A stretch of 64,000 bases of DNA from NCBI RefSeq assembly GCF_003721515.1, contig NZ_RJJD01000008.1, positions 434,001-498,000 on the forward strand, in the 5' to 3' direction. Positions 8,506 to 17,274 of the stretch are shown one piece after another. Under the pieces are notes generated by a model. The model worked only from the letters and a program-made list of their open reading frames with translations, was not told the origin of the DNA and searched no databases. The translations under genes and the position numbers were made by a program. How positions within the stretch are numbered: the stretch's first letter is position 1; every line of letters starts with the position of its first letter. The DNA is from Rufibacter latericius (GTDB lineage: Bacteria; Bacteroidota; Bacteroidia; Cytophagales; Hymenobacteraceae).

Positions 8506-9415
8506 CGTCCGGCACCTGTTGGGTATCAAAGAGATCACCCCTCAGGACATTCAGTTGATCTTTGAAACCGCCGACCAGTTTAAGGAGGTTCTGAACCGCC
8601 CCATCAAGAAAGTACCTTCGTTGCGCGATGTCACCATTGCCAACGTCTTCTTCGAGAACTCCACCCGCACCAAGCTTTCTTTTGAGTTAGCCGAAAAACG
8701 CCTATCAGCGGATGTGATCAATTTCTCGGCCTCGGGCAGCTCCGTAAAGAAAGGCGAAACCCTGCTGGACACCGTCAACAACATTCTGTCTATGAAGGTA
8801 GACATGATTGTGATGCGCCACAGCAGCCCCGGAGCCCCGCACTTTTTATCGCGTAAGATCCAGGCCAACATCGTGAACGCCGGCGACGGCACCCACGAGC
8901 ACCCCACCCAAGCCCTGCTAGACTCCTTCTCCATCCGGCAGAAACTGGGCGATGTAGGCGGCAAAAAAGTAGCCATCATCGGGGACATTACCCACTCACG
9001 GGTGGCGCTTTCCAACATTTTCGCGCTGCAGATGCAAGGAGCCGAGGTCGCCGTCTGTGGTCCGCCTACGCTGCTGCCCAAGCACATCGCCGATCTGGGC
9101 GTGAAAATCTTCTGGGACGTACGCGAGGCCCTGCAATGGTGCGATGTAGCCAACGTGCTGCGCATTCAGTTAGAGCGCCAAACCGGCAAGCTGTTCCCAT
9201 CGTTGCGCGAGTACGCGCTGTACTTCGGTATCAATAAGAAAATGCTGGACGAGCTGGACAAAGAGATTGTGCTTATGCACCCTGGCCCAATTAACCGAGG
9301 CGTGGAACTCACCTCAGATGCCGCCGACTCGCATCACTCCATCATCTTGGACCAGGTAGAAAATGGCGTGGCCATCCGGATGGCCGTCCTGTACCTGCTA
9401 GCCAGCAAAGGATAA
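8492..9415 (+). CDS. pyrB: Aspartate carbamoyltransferase catalytic subunit
   Basis: A 307-residue enzyme condensing carbamoyl phosphate and aspartate to N-carbamoylaspartate, the committed step of pyrimidine synthesis. The carbamoyl-phosphate site FFENSTRTKLSFE (53-65) and HPTQALLD (137-144) are intact, as is HPGPINRGVE near the end. The start is the ATG at 8492, inside the end of pyrR, giving MQQLSVRHLLGI as in other family members. No pyrI regulatory subunit follows. A strong terminator (9481-9523) closes the unit. Confidence 0.97.
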   Translation: MQQLSVRHLLGIKEITPQDIQLIFETADQFKEVLNRPIKKVPSLRDVTIANVFFENSTRTKLSFELAEKRLSADVINFSASGSSVKKGETLLDTVNNILSMKVDMIVMRHSSPGAPHFLSRKIQANIVNAGDGTHEHPTQALLDSFSIRQKLGDVGGKKVAIIGDITHSRVALSNIFALQMQGAEVAVCGPPTLLPKHIADLGVKIFWDVREALQWCDVANVLRIQLERQTGKLFPSLREYALYFGINKKMLDELDKEIVLMHPGPINRGVELTSDAADSHHSIILDQVENGVAIRMAVLYLLASKG

Positions 9416-9480
9416 GCTTCCCGAGGAACAACAAGGAAACTGGTTCTTCTGGATATACTTCTTTAAATAAGCTAAAATCA

Positions 9481-9523
9481 CCAAAAAGGTATAGAACAGA
9501 AAGGCCGTTCTATACCTTTTTGG
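9481..9523 (+). terminator. Terminator after pyrRB
   Basis: CCAAAAAGGTATAGAAC (9481-9497) pairs perfectly over 17 bp with 9507-9523, loop of 9, followed by TTT. Confidence 0.85.
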
Positions 9524-9583
9524 TTTATGTACGTTTTATACCTCATTTATAGAATAGAGGCCTAAAACAACTTGGTCTTGGGC

Positions 9584-9622
9584 TTAATCAATTTTGAACT
9601 AAATTTCTGCCAAATTGATTAA
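9584..9622. repeat. 11-bp inverted repeat upstream of the SpoIIAA-like gene
   Basis: TTAATCAATTT (9584-9594) is the exact complement of AAATTGATTAA (9612-9622), 46 bases before the start codon at 9668. It could be a regulator-binding dyad in the promoter region; no regulator gene is adjacent. Confidence 0.4.
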
Positions 9623-9667
9623 ATTCAAAACGTGTAAATCTTAGCCCCAAGAAACCTGTATCACGAT

Positions 9668-10078
9668 ATGACCAAAGAACTTGTTAACCCTTTTGGAAGG
9701 GTCTACCTTACCATTGAAGAAGACTCTAAAAACAGGTTGATCTATGTAAATTGGATGGGGTATTTAACCGAGGAAAATGTTAAAACTGGTGCCAAAGCGT
9801 ACACCCAGGCTTTGGCCGAGGCAGGTTTCAATTGCGTTTTGAATGACACCCGGCTCATTATCGGTTCCTGGGATCATTCCATGGACTGGGTATTGAACGA
9901 CTGGGCTCCTAATGCCGCCAAAGCCGGACTGAAACGCTTCGCGATGTTAGCGAACCCAGAGAGTTTCGGAGAGTCTTCTGCCTCTACCTTCCTGAAAGAA
10001 CTGAAGTCTTTTGATGCTAAGTCCTTTGCTAACTTAGACAAAGCCAAACAATGGCTGAGAGAATTCTATAAAGATTGA
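9668..10078 (+). CDS. SpoIIAA-like (STAS-related) protein
   Basis: A 136-residue soluble protein without a signal peptide. The pattern is a beta strand (RLIYVNWMGYLTEENV), helices (GAKAYTQALAEAGF), a strand with a following acidic turn (CVLNDTRLIIG) and a second helix-strand unit (AGLKRFAMLANPE), as in SpoIIAA-like/STAS domain proteins of Bacteroidetes. These proteins bind partners or small ligands and are not known enzymes. Codon usage is more AT-rich than that of pyrB. It stands alone between a terminator and a very long hairpin. Confidence 0.7.
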   Translation: MTKELVNPFGRVYLTIEEDSKNRLIYVNWMGYLTEENVKTGAKAYTQALAEAGFNCVLNDTRLIIGSWDHSMDWVLNDWAPNAAKAGLKRFAMLANPESFGESSASTFLKELKSFDAKSFANLDKAKQWLREFYKD

Positions 10079-10092
10079 GTTTCTAATTCACC

Positions 10093-10157
10093 AATGCATT
10101 ATCAAACAGAAGAGCCCGCCGGAAATACCAGCGGGCTCTTCTGTTTGATAATGCATT
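10093..10157. terminator. Long bidirectional terminator hairpin, 27-bp perfect stem
   Basis: The arm 10093-10119 (AATGCATTATCAAACAGAAG...) is exactly complementary to 10131-10157, with an 11-base loop. The stem has a GC core (GAGCCCGC) and an A/T-rich base. It lies between the convergent 9668 and TolC genes and would terminate both. The perfect pairing far beyond what termination needs is unusual. Confidence 0.85.
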
Positions 10158-10160
10158 AAA

Positions 10161-10199
10161 CGGTTTAAGGCTGTTTTGGCAAAAGCTGGCTTAAAACGG
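10161..10199. repeat. REP-like palindrome copy, overlapping the TolC-gene stop codon
   Basis: CGGTTTAAGGCTGTTTTG pairs with AAAAGCTGGCTTAAAACGG. The copy covers the TAA at 10191-10193 and supplies the last codons of the TolC-like gene. Confidence 0.7.
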
Positions 10200-11741
10200 T
10201 AGCGGCATGGTCAACGGCTGGTTTGTCTCGAAGTCATATAGTGTCTGTAGGCGCAGGTTGTAGTAGGCATCCCAGAAATTGCGCAGGGAACTCACGTAGC
10301 TGCGGCGAGCCGAGTCACGCTCAGTAGCAGCCTGGTTCAGCTCCAACAGGTTTATCTTTCCCCCCAGGTAACGGTCTTTCGCGCCTAGGTACCTACGCTC
10401 GGCCAAACCATTGGCTTGCTGAGCGATTTTCATCTGCTCTCTAAGCATTTTAAAGCGTTTTACCTGCAGGAATACGTCTTGCTCAAAGCTTACGCGCTGC
10501 TGTTCTAGATTGGCTTTCACCAATTTCAGGTTGGCTTTGGCGGTTCCTATTCTAGACTTGTTGCGGCCCCAGTCCATTAATGGAACGCTAAACCCCAGAT
10601 TGACCCGTTGCTGATCTGTAGGATCTTGATACACCGGTCCCAGGGAGCCCGCCCGCTGGGTTAAGCCATATTGCAGAAAAAGATCAGCATTGACACCCGC
10701 ACTGGCCTCGGCCCAATCTAAGTTACGCTCGGCGTCTATCTCTTCCCGCTTGATCCCAATCATGCGGGATCGGTTCTCGCGGGCCTGCCTTAACGCCATC
10801 TCCTCACTCACTTCAAACTGTGGGATGAGGTCTGGCGGAAGTAACCGAATGGGGTACGTCTCGGTGAAACCCAGGTATGTTTTCAGGCGCAGCGTGCTGG
10901 TCTCAATATCCAGCTTAGCTTGCTCCAAACTTTGTTTGGAGGTAAGAAGACTTAATTCCAGCTGCAGCAATTCGTTTACGCTTATTTTGGCGTCGTAGAA
11001 GCGGGTTTGGGCAATTTTGAAGAGGGTGTCATTGTTGGCCACGTTCTTCTGGGCAATGTCATACCCAATCTGGCTTTGCAACTGCGAGAAGTACAGGTCA
11101 GTGGCCCGAATGGCAATGCGCTCCATTTCTTCCCAGAAGTTACGCTTGGCTTCCTCATACCGAAGGGGCTCGGTTTTACGGTCCCATTTCAAGCCGTTGT
11201 GGTTGAAAATAGGTTGGCGCAGCGTTACTACTACCGGGTTGGAGGCATAGATAAAATTATGTCCATTGGTTTGGGAGAAGTTATCTACCCGGTTCAGCTT
11301 AGAATCAATAGCAATGGTGCCTCCGGTTAAGCCGATGTTCTGTTTTAGCTCTAAATGCCCTGAATAAATGGCAGATTGAACAGGTACAAAGTTTACCCGC
11401 CCTTCAGGGTCTGTTATGGCTTCATAATCTTTGGTATAGGACGGCAACGTTGCATACAAAGCTAATTGGGGCAGGTAATTGCTTTTGTAGGTCTGGTACT
11501 GCCAGGTGCGGTTTTCCAACTGGGTAATGGCCTGCTGGTAGTTAGGAGAAAGCTCCCGGGCCATTTTGATTACCTCTTCCAACGTCAGTCGGCGGGTGCC
11601 GGGCTCCTCGGTGTCGGTAAGCAGAGCCGCTTCTCTCTGTTGGGCGACGGCCGTTGACCCCATCAGGAAAATGCCTACCACTCCCACCCAGGAAAGGGCG
11701 CGGCCAGCTTTTGCTACTCGTTTTAAAATACGCACGTTCAC
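10191..11741 (-). CDS. TolC-family outer membrane efflux protein
   Basis: Outer membrane factor of about 516 residues. It has a signal peptide (ALSWVGVVGIFLMGSTAVAQ), the N-terminal RRLTLEEVIKMARELSPNYQQA of OMF proteins, and two long coiled-coil halves rich in Gln/Leu/Arg, with the conserved NLGFSVPLMDWGRNKSRIG near the second repeat. It would form the outer-membrane tunnel of an efflux or type I secretion system; no RND or MFP partner gene is adjacent. The frame is open to 11867, but that extension crosses a REP-like palindrome, so the GTG at 11741 (or 11735) is preferred. It follows pepP on the same strand. Confidence 0.88.
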   Translation of the reverse strand: MNVRILKRVAKAGRALSWVGVVGIFLMGSTAVAQQREAALLTDTEEPGTRRLTLEEVIKMARELSPNYQQAITQLENRTWQYQTYKSNYLPQLALYATLPSYTKDYEAITDPEGRVNFVPVQSAIYSGHLELKQNIGLTGGTIAIDSKLNRVDNFSQTNGHNFIYASNPVVVTLRQPIFNHNGLKWDRKTEPLRYEEAKRNFWEEMERIAIRATDLYFSQLQSQIGYDIAQKNVANNDTLFKIAQTRFYDAKISVNELLQLELSLLTSKQSLEQAKLDIETSTLRLKTYLGFTETYPIRLLPPDLIPQFEVSEEMALRQARENRSRMIGIKREEIDAERNLDWAEASAGVNADLFLQYGLTQRAGSLGPVYQDPTDQQRVNLGFSVPLMDWGRNKSRIGTAKANLKLVKANLEQQRVSFEQDVFLQVKRFKMLREQMKIAQQANGLAERRYLGAKDRYLGGKINLLELNQAATERDSARRSYVSSLRNFWDAYYNLRLQTLYDFETNQPLTMPLPF

Positions 11742-11789
11742 TTCTAAAATCTGTATTAATTTACTTCTGGATATTGTAAAAGCATTTAG

Positions 11790-11824
11790 CTTCGGCACTG
11801 TTTTCCTAAAACAATGCCGAAACG
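11790..11824. repeat. REP-like palindrome copy between pepP and the TolC gene
   Basis: CTTCGGCACTGTTTTCCT is followed by AAAACAATGCCGAAACG. This is a clear copy, in the 103-base gap. Confidence 0.7.
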
Positions 11825-11844
11825 AAGCCATTGATCTCCAATCC

Positions 11845-13134
11845 TTATCCGCGCATTTCGCGCTCAATGTCTTCCAGGGTCAAGGGAATGTTCTCCATCA
11901 GGTCTACCGGACCATTGTGGGTGATGAGAAGATCGTTTTCCAGCCTGATGCCCAGGCCTTCTTCCCTGATGTAGATGCCCGGCTCGCAGGTGAACACCAT
12001 GCCTTCCTCAAACGGACGGTATTTGTCGCCCACGTCGTGCACGTCCAGTCCCAGGAAGTGCGAGGTCCCGTGCGGGAAGTATTTCTTGTAGAGCGGTTGC
12101 GCGGGGTTCTGGTTGTTGACGTCGGCTTCGGTGAGCAGGTCCAGTTTGATGAGTTCGTTTTCCATCACCTTGCCCACGAACTGGTGGTATTGGTCCAAGG
12201 TGTTGCCGGGTACCAGCATCTGCTTGGCGGTGTTCATCACGTGCAGCACGGCGTTGTAGACATCGGCCTGCCGTGAAGTGAATTTGCCATTCACGGGAAT
12301 GGAGCGGGAAAGATCGGCGGCGTAGTTCGCGTACTCGGCCCCGAAATCCATGAGCAGCACATCGCCGTCCTGGCACTCTCTGAAGTTATCTACGTAGTGC
12401 AGGATGCAGGCATTAGCGCCCGAGGCGATGATGGACCCGTACGCCGGCCCGCGGGAGCGGTTGCGCAGGAACTCATGGCTGATTTCGGCCTCAATCTCGT
12501 ACTCCATCACGCCGGGTTTCACGAACTTGAGCAAGCGGCGGAAGGCTTTCTCGGTGATGTTGCAGGCGGTGCGCATCAACTCAATCTCGCGCGGGTGCTT
12601 GATGGAGCGCAGATAGTGCAGGTGCGGCGAGCTGCGGTGATAGCTGTGCAGCGGGTATTTCTCTTTTATTTTCTTGATGAACCGCGCATCGCGGGTTTCA
12701 ACCTCCACCACGGCGCGCAGGTGCTCGTTGGTGTTGAGGTATACGTTCTCGGCGAACGGCATGAGCGAGTTCAGGATGGAGTCAAACTCATGGGTCCAGA
12801 AAATAGTCTGGATGCCGGAAACCTCACGGGCCTGCTCTTTCGTAAGCTTGTAACCTTCCCAGGTAAGGATGTGGTCGTTGGTCTCGCGCACGAACAGAAT
12901 CTCTTTGAGGCGTTCTTCACGGGCATCGGGGAAAAGAATCAGCACACTTTCCTCCTGGTCTATACCACTCAACCACAGCAGGTCGTTGTTCTGCCGGAAA
13001 GGCATGGTGCCGTCGGCGTTGGTGGGCATCACATCATTGGAATGAAAGATGGCCAGCGACTGAGGCTTGAGGTAAGGAGTGAATTTTTGGCGGTTGTGGA
13101 TGTAAAGGTCTTTCCCGATAGACTCGTATTTCAT
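11845..13134 (-). CDS. pepP: Xaa-Pro aminopeptidase (aminopeptidase P)
   Basis: A 429-residue M24 metallopeptidase that removes an N-terminal residue ahead of proline. An N-terminal creatinase-like domain (1-170) precedes the pita-bread fold. All five dinuclear metal ligands are present: Asp263 (LLMDFGAEYANY), Asp274 (AADLSRS), His359 (PHGTSHFLGLDVHD), Glu384 (EPGIYI) and Glu399 (RLENDLL). There is no signal peptide, so it is cytoplasmic. The length is typical of the Bacteroidetes enzyme. Confidence 0.95.
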   Translation of the reverse strand: MKYESIGKDLYIHNRQKFTPYLKPQSLAIFHSNDVMPTNADGTMPFRQNNDLLWLSGIDQEESVLILFPDAREERLKEILFVRETNDHILTWEGYKLTKEQAREVSGIQTIFWTHEFDSILNSLMPFAENVYLNTNEHLRAVVEVETRDARFIKKIKEKYPLHSYHRSSPHLHYLRSIKHPREIELMRTACNITEKAFRRLLKFVKPGVMEYEIEAEISHEFLRNRSRGPAYGSIIASGANACILHYVDNFRECQDGDVLLMDFGAEYANYAADLSRSIPVNGKFTSRQADVYNAVLHVMNTAKQMLVPGNTLDQYHQFVGKVMENELIKLDLLTEADVNNQNPAQPLYKKYFPHGTSHFLGLDVHDVGDKYRPFEEGMVFTCEPGIYIREEGLGIRLENDLLITHNGPVDLMENIPLTLEDIEREMRG

Positions 13135-13175
13135 GGCGGTACGTTTGGGTAATGAATGTCGCTTTAGCGCGATGC

Positions 13176-13213
13176 GGTTTCAGGCCTGCTTTTCTGAAAT
13201 CGGCCCTGAAACC
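13176..13213. repeat. REP-like palindrome copy upstream of pepP
   Basis: GGTTTCAGGCCTGCTTTTC pairs with GAAATCGGCCCTGAAACC. It lies in the divergent gap between pepP and the subtilase gene. Confidence 0.75.
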
Positions 13214-13282
13214 CTCCTTTTTAAGCCTTAAATGTATGACTTTAAACCGTAATATGCAGGCATATAGCCTTCATTTAATCAA

Positions 13283-14854
13283 TTGAACGTGAGGGTTTGT
13301 ACTATATTATTTTTTTTGTGTGCCTTCTTAATAGCCCGCTCTCAGAGCTGTGCCGCGCAGGCTCCGGAACGGTATTGGGTCCTCTTCAAAGACAAACCTC
13401 AGGCGATTACGGCCACTTCCTTGGTAAGTGAAACGGCCCTGCAACAGCGTCGGCTCCAGCACCTTCCCCTCTCCCAGTCCTCTGACCAGCCGGTGCACCA
13501 AGTTTACCTGGACAGCCTAGCCGCCCTAGGCATCAAGGTGAATTCTGTCTCCAAATGGCTGAACGCCGCGGCAGTAACCGTTAAGAACCCGGCGCAGATA
13601 AGTTCCCTGAAGCAGGCTTCTTTTGTGCAGGAACTGCGCCCCATTACCGGTTACTTTCTCCCCCAGCAGACTTCGCCCTTCAAACCACAGTTTGTCAGTA
13701 AAGCCCTGACCCAGCTTAAGCCTGAGGCCATTTTTGCGGCTGGGCTCACCGGCCAGGGGGTGAAAGTAGGCGTGATTGATGCCGGCTTTTTTGAGGCACC
13801 CAAAAAGGCAGGGCTGAAACTTATTTTTGAAGAAGGTCGCCTGAAAGCCTACCGGGATTTCCTGGAACCGAGCCAGAGCCAGAACTTCAACAAACGCGAA
13901 AGTTTCCTGGATTCTCACGGCACCGATGTGCTGCTCTGCCTGGGCGGCTCTGATCCCAAAGACAAGGTATTAAGCGGATTTGCCCCCGAGGCTGATTATT
14001 ACCTGGCCCGTACCGACCACGGCAGCCGCGAGGAGCGCATTGAGGAGGAATACTTTGTGAGGGCCCTGGAGTGGATGGATAGCCTGGGCGTGCGCCTGGT
14101 GAATTCGTCGTTGGGTTATGGGACCGGTTTCGACAAACCAGAGGAAAACTACCGGCCCGAGCAGATGGATGGCAGCAGCTACATTGCCCGCGCCGTGCAG
14201 ATGGCCGTGGAACAGAAAGGCATGATGCTGATCATTGCGGCCGGAAACGACGGGGGTAACAAGAAATGGCAGGTGGTGAATACTCCCGCCGATGCCGCCG
14301 GTGTGCTCACCGTAGGTTCCACCGATTTTTCTTCCTGGACCAAACAAGGCTACAGCAGCATCGGCCCGACTTTCTTGCCCTACCTGAAACCCGATGTGGT
14401 GTGTTTCGCGTCCTCGGGTACGTCTTTTTCGGCGCCTATTATTACGGGACTAGCTGCCTGCCTTCTGGAAGCAAACCCAACCCTCACCCCCGCCCAGCTA
14501 ACCGATATCCTCCGCCGGAGCAGCCATCTTTACCCTTACGGGAACAACTTCGTGGGCTTCGGAGTCCCGGATGCCGGTAAGGCGCTGGAACTGGCGCAGG
14601 GTAGCAAAGTTCAAATAAAAGCGGAGGCTCCTATCCAGGTACAGGGTAATCGGTTCGTTTTCAGAACCAGGGAGGTGGGTGGAATTTCCGAAAACGGCGG
14701 CATTGTGTTGTTCCGGAAGGAATCTGAAACCAGGGTCATGAAGCAACAGAAACTCTCCGCGCACCTCAAAAAGATAGTAGTAAACCGGTTGCCCGGCGAG
14801 ACTCATACCACTTTGCAGGTAGGGCCTAAAGTGATGGAACTGGTTTGGCAGTAA
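13283..14854 (+). CDS. Secreted S8 (subtilisin-like) serine protease
   Basis: A 523-residue exported subtilase. A signal peptide (TILFFLCAFLIARSQSCAAQ) is followed by an inhibitor-like propeptide (about 28-120) and the catalytic domain with the complete triad: Asp166 (VGVIDAGF), His212 (SHGTDV) and Ser381 (GTSFSAP), plus the oxyanion Asn322 (AAGNDGG). A short C-terminal beta region follows, but no T9SS sorting signature. Translation appears to start at a TTG (13283), with a GTG two codons later as the alternative. It is divergent from pepP, across a gap holding a REP-like copy. Confidence 0.92.
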   Translation: MNVRVCTILFFLCAFLIARSQSCAAQAPERYWVLFKDKPQAITATSLVSETALQQRRLQHLPLSQSSDQPVHQVYLDSLAALGIKVNSVSKWLNAAAVTVKNPAQISSLKQASFVQELRPITGYFLPQQTSPFKPQFVSKALTQLKPEAIFAAGLTGQGVKVGVIDAGFFEAPKKAGLKLIFEEGRLKAYRDFLEPSQSQNFNKRESFLDSHGTDVLLCLGGSDPKDKVLSGFAPEADYYLARTDHGSREERIEEEYFVRALEWMDSLGVRLVNSSLGYGTGFDKPEENYRPEQMDGSSYIARAVQMAVEQKGMMLIIAAGNDGGNKKWQVVNTPADAAGVLTVGSTDFSSWTKQGYSSIGPTFLPYLKPDVVCFASSGTSFSAPIITGLAACLLEANPTLTPAQLTDILRRSSHLYPYGNNFVGFGVPDAGKALELAQGSKVQIKAEAPIQVQGNRFVFRTREVGGISENGGIVLFRKESETRVMKQQKLSAHLKKIVVNRLPGETHTTLQVGPKVMELVWQ

Positions 14855-14927
14855 CCTTAAGGTTTTGGGAGAGAAAAGTACCGGCCTGCTTTATTGCCAT
14901 CTACTGACCTGAGGGAACCCCAAGGTT

Positions 14928-14963
14928 GTTTCAGGGTCATTTTCAGGAAAACAGCCCTAAAGC
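14928..14963. repeat. REP-like palindrome copy after the subtilase gene
   Basis: GTTTCAGGGTCATTTTCAG is followed by GAAAACAGCCCTAAAGC, between the convergent subtilase and TonB_C genes. Confidence 0.65.
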
Positions 14964-14986
14964 GGAACCTGGAAAATAACGCGAGA

Positions 14987-16969
14987 CTACCAATTTCCCA
15001 CGGGCACAACGGTATTATTGGTGACCATGAAGGGAATTTTCAGCCGGCAGGATACTTTCCTGTTATTCTGCATGGCGGGGTTCCAGGGGGGCATCTGTTG
15101 AAAAACAGTCAGAAGAGCCTCGTCTAGGCCGGGGTGCACTTTCTGTTCTAATTCCAAAGATTGGACTTTCCCTTGGGAGTCCACGATGAAGTTCAACACA
15201 ATGGTGCCGGAGGCCTTGTCTTGTTTTGCATTCTCTGGATACTGGATGTTTTTGGCGATATATTTCTGAAGACTTCCCGGACCACCTGGAAATTCCGGAC
15301 GCTGTTCGGTGGAAAGGTATACTTTCTCTTCTAACACCTCCTCGGCCCAGGGCCTTCTCTCTCCTTCGGTGACTTCGTAGGAAAAGGAATGGATGACGGG
15401 CACTGCTTTTCCGGCCTGTTTTGCGGGTTTCCAGAGGGGCATTTCCTCCAGTGCTTTGATTACCACCCGGCTGAAGTCTGGGTGCAGCGGCCTGATTATC
15501 TTGACATCTTTCACTTTCCCGGTTTCAGAGATGAGAAACTCAGCTTCGAAGATTCCGGCCACCTTCATCCGGTTGGCGTCTTCCAGAGAGGCTTTGTGTA
15601 CTTTCATGAACTCCCACATGGCTTGTTCGCCTCCGGGAAATTCAGGTAATTGATTCAAACTCGCGGTTGGTTTTTGGCTGGCTTTGCCGGCCAGCGTTGC
15701 CTTGGCGGCATTCTGCCCCGACACCATGGCCAGGGCCTCGCTTGCGGAAGATACGGTCTTTACTTGGGCGGGCCCTCCTTTCTGCAAGGTAATGGCGTTT
15801 TTGGCCACTGAGAAAGACAGCTCTCTTTGCACGCTTACCAATTTGCCCTGCACCTTGCCGGGCCGCCAGGCTGGCATTCGCTTGAACACGTCTATCATAG
15901 CCTCCTCCACCGCCGGATGCAGCGGTTCCTTCACCTGTACTCTTTCTACCTCACCCCATGAATTAATCACGTATTGGATGGTGAGGGTACCCTTTACCTG
16001 GTCTTTTATGGCGGTTTCTGGGTAAACGATGTTCTCAGAGAAGTACTTTACAAGGGCTGGTCGGCCTCCTGGGAAACTTGGTTCCTGGTCGGCGGTATGG
16101 TACACGCGCCCGGCCAGGAATATCTTTTCCTGCTCCTCATCGGTAATGTACTGCTCCCCACTTTTCACCCCGAAAATAAAGCCAAACGTGACCGGCACAG
16201 CCTTCTCCTGTTTCTCATTCACTTGCCAGGTGGGCATATTTTTCAAGGCTTTTATCACCGTCTGTTCAAAGGTGCGGTGCGGCGGCTTCAGAACATTCAC
16301 CTCGGCTATTTTCCCTTTTTCGGAAATCACAAAATGCACTGCGAAAACGCCCTCCAGGTTCAGGTCTCGGGCTGCTTGCACAGACACGCCATTTTCCTTC
16401 ATATATTCCCAAAAGGCCTTTTCCCCGCCCGGAAACATCAAAGGCCAGTCTTCCTTCGGGTTGTCCTCCTTTTTAGTTAAGCCAGAATTATCCAGAACAG
16501 TCTCAATGACATCCTTGGTGGTGAGTCCTTTCCAAACAACTTTAAAAGGTACCGACGATCTTACGGCTACGGGTTGCCCGTTCTGCATTCCGGGTTTCCA
16601 GTCGGGCATGGAAGAGACTACCCGCACCAGTTCCTGGTCCAGGCTGGGCAAGAGTTTTTTTACAATTTCCACCTGGGTTACTTTGCCTTCTTTGGAGATG
16701 ACGAAAGAAGCCACCATGCTCCCGTTGACAGAGTCTTGGGTGATACCCAGGTTGATGCGAAAATTGCCGGCCAGGTATTTCAGCATGGCAGTCTGCCCTC
16801 CGGGAAACTCAGGCATCTGCTCCGCGGTCACATACACTTTCTCGGCCAAGGGCTTTTCTTGGGCAGCCAGAGACCGGACCGCACAAACCGCAACTAAAAG
16901 CAAAATCAGGAACTTGAAACCTTTGGTTTGAAGAAAGGGCCAAGAGAGGCAGAATGCTCTATTTGTCAT
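14987..16969 (-). CDS. Periplasmic protein with five tandem TonB_C-like domains
   Basis: A 660-residue protein with an N-terminal signal or anchor (FLILLLVAVCAVRSLAAQ, 20-37) and five TonB C-terminal-like domains at about 45-145, 172-266, 289-388, 437-533 and 550-649. Each has a FPGG motif, a V-x-F/Y-V-I-S/D-x-x-G-K-V strand and an MPxWxPG/A motif. Domains 1, 3 and 5 share a VYxTAxQxPxFPGG opening, while 2 and 4 share FPGGExAxWExMK, an alternating A-B-A-B-A order. Ordinary TonB has one such domain and contacts outer-membrane receptors. There is no ExbB/ExbD nearby and no clear TonB proline-rich spacer, so a scaffold or multi-receptor binding role is inference. Confidence 0.85.
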   Translation of the reverse strand: MTNRAFCLSWPFLQTKGFKFLILLLVAVCAVRSLAAQEKPLAEKVYVTAEQMPEFPGGQTAMLKYLAGNFRINLGITQDSVNGSMVASFVISKEGKVTQVEIVKKLLPSLDQELVRVVSSMPDWKPGMQNGQPVAVRSSVPFKVVWKGLTTKDVIETVLDNSGLTKKEDNPKEDWPLMFPGGEKAFWEYMKENGVSVQAARDLNLEGVFAVHFVISEKGKIAEVNVLKPPHRTFEQTVIKALKNMPTWQVNEKQEKAVPVTFGFIFGVKSGEQYITDEEQEKIFLAGRVYHTADQEPSFPGGRPALVKYFSENIVYPETAIKDQVKGTLTIQYVINSWGEVERVQVKEPLHPAVEEAMIDVFKRMPAWRPGKVQGKLVSVQRELSFSVAKNAITLQKGGPAQVKTVSSASEALAMVSGQNAAKATLAGKASQKPTASLNQLPEFPGGEQAMWEFMKVHKASLEDANRMKVAGIFEAEFLISETGKVKDVKIIRPLHPDFSRVVIKALEEMPLWKPAKQAGKAVPVIHSFSYEVTEGERRPWAEEVLEEKVYLSTEQRPEFPGGPGSLQKYIAKNIQYPENAKQDKASGTIVLNFIVDSQGKVQSLELEQKVHPGLDEALLTVFQQMPPWNPAMQNNRKVSCRLKIPFMVTNNTVVPVGNW

Positions 16970-17256
16970 TATGGGGTTGGGTAGAGAAGTGTCTGAGGGC
17001 GAAAGGCAGACCTGAGTAGGAAATTTTCACTTCAGGGCCTTATTCACGTATCAATATAGGATAAATCATCTATATATTTTAACAGATATCTAAGAATCTA
17101 ATATCCTTCCACGGCTTAAGTTACCTATGGCCACCTTTATCCGGCTTAGAGGCTGCGCTCCCCTTGGCAAGATGGGAGTTTGCTATTTTTTCTCCCCAGA
17201 TTCCCTCTTTTACTTTCTTCAGGCGCCGGCGCTCTGTAGTTGTGCGGGAAGAATGC
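16970..17256. other. Divergent intergenic region, AT-rich
   Basis: Gap between the divergent TonB_C and glycosyltransferase genes. It holds an AT-rich tract (about 17050-17105) and no REP-like copy, hairpin or coding frame that I can support. Confidence 0.5.
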
Positions 17257-17264
17257 TACTTTTG
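17257..17264 (+). promoter_or_regulatory. Bacteroidetes -7 box (TACTTTTG)
   Basis: TACTTTTG fits TAnnTTTG, ten bases before the ATG of the glycosyltransferase. It supports the ATG at 17275 over upstream starts. Confidence 0.45.
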
Positions 17265-17274
17265 GGGTACTCAT

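Noticed and set aside
11742-11867. N-terminal extension of the TolC-like gene
   Set aside because: It crosses a REP-like palindrome and overlaps the end of pepP; the GTG at 11741 gives a normal signal peptide.
12397-13152. Open frame of 251 codons opposite aminopeptidase P
   Set aside because: Shadow of pepP, whose five metal ligands are all in place; the opposite translation has no recognisable features.
16970-17256. tRNA or small RNA gene in the divergent gap
   Set aside because: No cloverleaf, no CCA end and no terminator; only AT-rich sequence.
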